Source: a bacterium (lineage in GTDB: Bacteria; Chloroflexota; Dormibacteria; UBA8260; Bog-877). Taken from it: a stretch of 6,404 nt of DNA. The notes beneath the pieces were generated by a model, which saw only the letters and a program-made list of their open reading frames with translations, did no database searches and had not been told where the DNA came from. The stretch lies in assembly GCA_021817025.1 (NCBI GenBank), contig JAKAWF010000188.1:320-6723 (forward strand), given 5' to 3'. Of this stretch, positions 5,356-6,404 are shown in pieces; the stretch's first letter is position 1; every line of letters starts with the position of its first letter. The position numbers were made by a program, and so were the translations under genes.

Positions 5356-6225
5356 CTACTTGACCCGCCCGGAGCTGGTCCGGGGTATCACCTGGCCAAT
5401 CGAAAACGTCAGCACCATGACCGCCACCACAAAGAAGCTGACCGGCCATCCGCGCCCGGCGGGTGGCCAGTTGAAACTGTCGTAGGCCAATAGGATCCCG
5501 AGCCAGGTGTCCCCCAGAGCGAGAATGACAGCCAACCCGACGGCGACCCCGAGCCGCCTGGTGAGCCGGATCGAGGTCGCCGCAGGGCCGATCAAGAGAG
5601 CCGTGCTCAACAGAGCTCCCATGACCAGGGCCGACTGCTCCACGGCGGCGGTCATGGCGAACAGGAAGAGCACGCTCACCATCCCGACGGGAACCCCGCG
5701 GCTGCGAGCCCCGTCTGGATTGACCGTCGAGAGCAGCAGCGGCCGATACAGGATGCCGACCACCACCACCGCCGCCAACGCCAGTCCCACCATCGGGAGG
5801 ACCAGCCCCGGGTTGACGGTGAACACCGAGCCGAACAAGATCTCCTGGGTGACCCCCGTGGTGGTCGACACCTGCCCGATGAGGTATATGAAAAGGGCGC
5901 TGAGCCCGAGCATGGCCGACAGGACGACCCCCGTGGCCACATCACGCTCTCGCGCGCGTCGGCTGAGCAGATCAACGGACCCACCGGCGACGAGCCCCGC
6001 CCCCAGGAAGCCCCAGATGGCCTGGATCCCAACCAGCACCGCACCGGAGGCGCCTGTGCTCCCGACATCGCCGAGGGCGTGACCCAGGAACGCCTGGCCC
6101 CGGATGATTACAAAGGTGCCCACCACCGCCGAACAGACCGCCACCGCGCTGCCCAGGATCAGAGCGGCCCGCACCTGACTGGTCTGCAGGAAGCCCGGCG
6201 CGACCAGGTAGTTAAGCCAGTGCAT
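5356..6225 (-). CDS. Metal ABC transporter permease, ABC-3 family (first permease)
   Basis: A 289-residue membrane subunit from the ATG at 6225, the paralogue of the following gene. The two probably form a heterodimer, as in TroCD, SitCD and YfeCD. Hydrophobic segments lie at about 20-41, 56-80, 98-117, 138-158, 180-195, 198-216, 224-247 and 262-280. IIRGQAFLGHALGDVGSTG (40-58) and LYRPLLLSTVNPDGARSRG (159-177) are the family blocks, and the latter is the ATPase contact loop. The ATG at 6225 gives the N-terminus usual in homologues (MHWLNYLVAPGF) but has no clear ribosome binding site. An in-frame TTG at 6297 would add 24 low-complexity residues and sits behind GAGG. An ATG at 6301 with better spacing from that site is one base out of frame, separated by a run of eight G (6264-6257). 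The start is therefore uncertain. The gap to the next gene is 14-15 bp. Confidence 0.92.
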   Translation of the reverse strand: MHWLNYLVAPGFLQTSQVRAALILGSAVAVCSAVVGTFVIIRGQAFLGHALGDVGSTGASGAVLVGIQAIWGFLGAGLVAGGSVDLLSRRARERDVATGVVLSAMLGLSALFIYLIGQVSTTTGVTQEILFGSVFTVNPGLVLPMVGLALAAVVVVGILYRPLLLSTVNPDGARSRGVPVGMVSVLFLFAMTAAVEQSALVMGALLSTALLIGPAATSIRLTRRLGVAVGLAVILALGDTWLGILLAYDSFNWPPAGRGWPVSFFVVAVMVLTFSIGQVIPRTSSGRVK

Positions 6226-6308
6226 GAGGGCCCATACGTGCTGGGAGCCGGAATCTCCCCCCCCGCTCGGCGCCGGTGTGGGCACCCGACCGCTCAACCA
6301 TCGAAACC

Positions 6309-6404
6309 TCAGGGTTCACGGGGTTGGTTCCGCGGGCGCCCATGCGGGAGCAGTTCCTCGTGGCCGAGCGGCACCATATCGTCTCCCGCAAAGACCAGGA
6401 AGAT
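6309..6404 (-). CDS. Probable ABC transporter ATP-binding protein, C-terminal tail (partial)
   Basis: The last 31 codons before TGA at 6311-6309, entering from beyond the window end. FLVFAGDDMVPLGHEELL resembles the strand-turn-strand at the C-terminus of ABC-3 associated ATPases (pattern VLVLxGGRVVALGPPxEVL), which follows the H-loop. The Walker A/B, signature and H-loop motifs would lie outside the window. Its position directly before two ABC-3 permeases on the same strand is where a znuC/troB-type ATPase is expected. The stop is only 11 nt from the TTG and 7 nt from the ATG candidate starts of the first permease. The call rests on about 18 residues plus context. The opposite strand is also open here but does not resemble anything known. 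Confidence 0.5.
   Translation of the reverse strand: MFLVFAGDDMVPLGHEELLPHGRPRNQPREP

Overview
The window is GC-rich, with high-GC codon use in the intact genes, GTG/TTG start options and family matches typical of an actinobacterium. No marker gene fixes the taxon. It divides into a decayed accessory segment on the left and a metal-transport operon on the right, joined by about 1.9 kb of tRNA, IS and non-coding debris.

Left part (1-2572): the C-terminal end of an ImmA/IrrE-type metallopeptidase overlaps the start of a DUF4411 (PIN-like) gene, the usual arrangement of this toxin-antitoxin-like pair. After 28 codons the DUF4411 gene is cut off and continues, in another frame, into the last third of a DUF6119 (TIGR04141) gene. 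This looks like a deletion scar that killed both genes. Facing them is an intact Fic-domain AMPylase gene on the minus strand. It has a good ribosome binding site and a perfect 9-bp inverted repeat just upstream that looks like an operator.

Middle (2573-4479): the 3' part of a tRNA-Gly(UCC), from anticodon arm to CCA, stands without its 5' half, as expected for the far att site of an element integrated in a tRNA gene. By that reading the ImmA/DUF4411/DUF6119/Fic segment is the right end of an integrated element and the DNA after position 2622 is older chromosome. Right behind it is the 3' half of an IS1634-type transposase. Flush against its stop codon, on the other strand, lies a roughly 23-codon scrap of a DNA methyltransferase. 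Then comes about 0.95 kb without a credible gene. It is full of perfect 6-10 bp inverted repeats and is bounded by two imperfect direct repeats about 774 bp apart. It may be a large structured RNA or a dead mobile element; I cannot identify it.

Right part (4480-6404, minus strand): two tandem ABC-3 family (ZnuB/MntB/TroCD-like) metal-uptake permeases, 14 bp apart, probably forming a heterodimeric channel. They are preceded at the window edge by what looks like the last 31 codons of their ATPase. The reading frame at the start of the first permease is complicated by a run of eight G.

Functional reading: the transporter operon is probably the resident, functional unit. The left segment is an accessory (defence / toxin-antitoxin) region of which only Fic looks intact and the ImmA-like gene cannot be judged.
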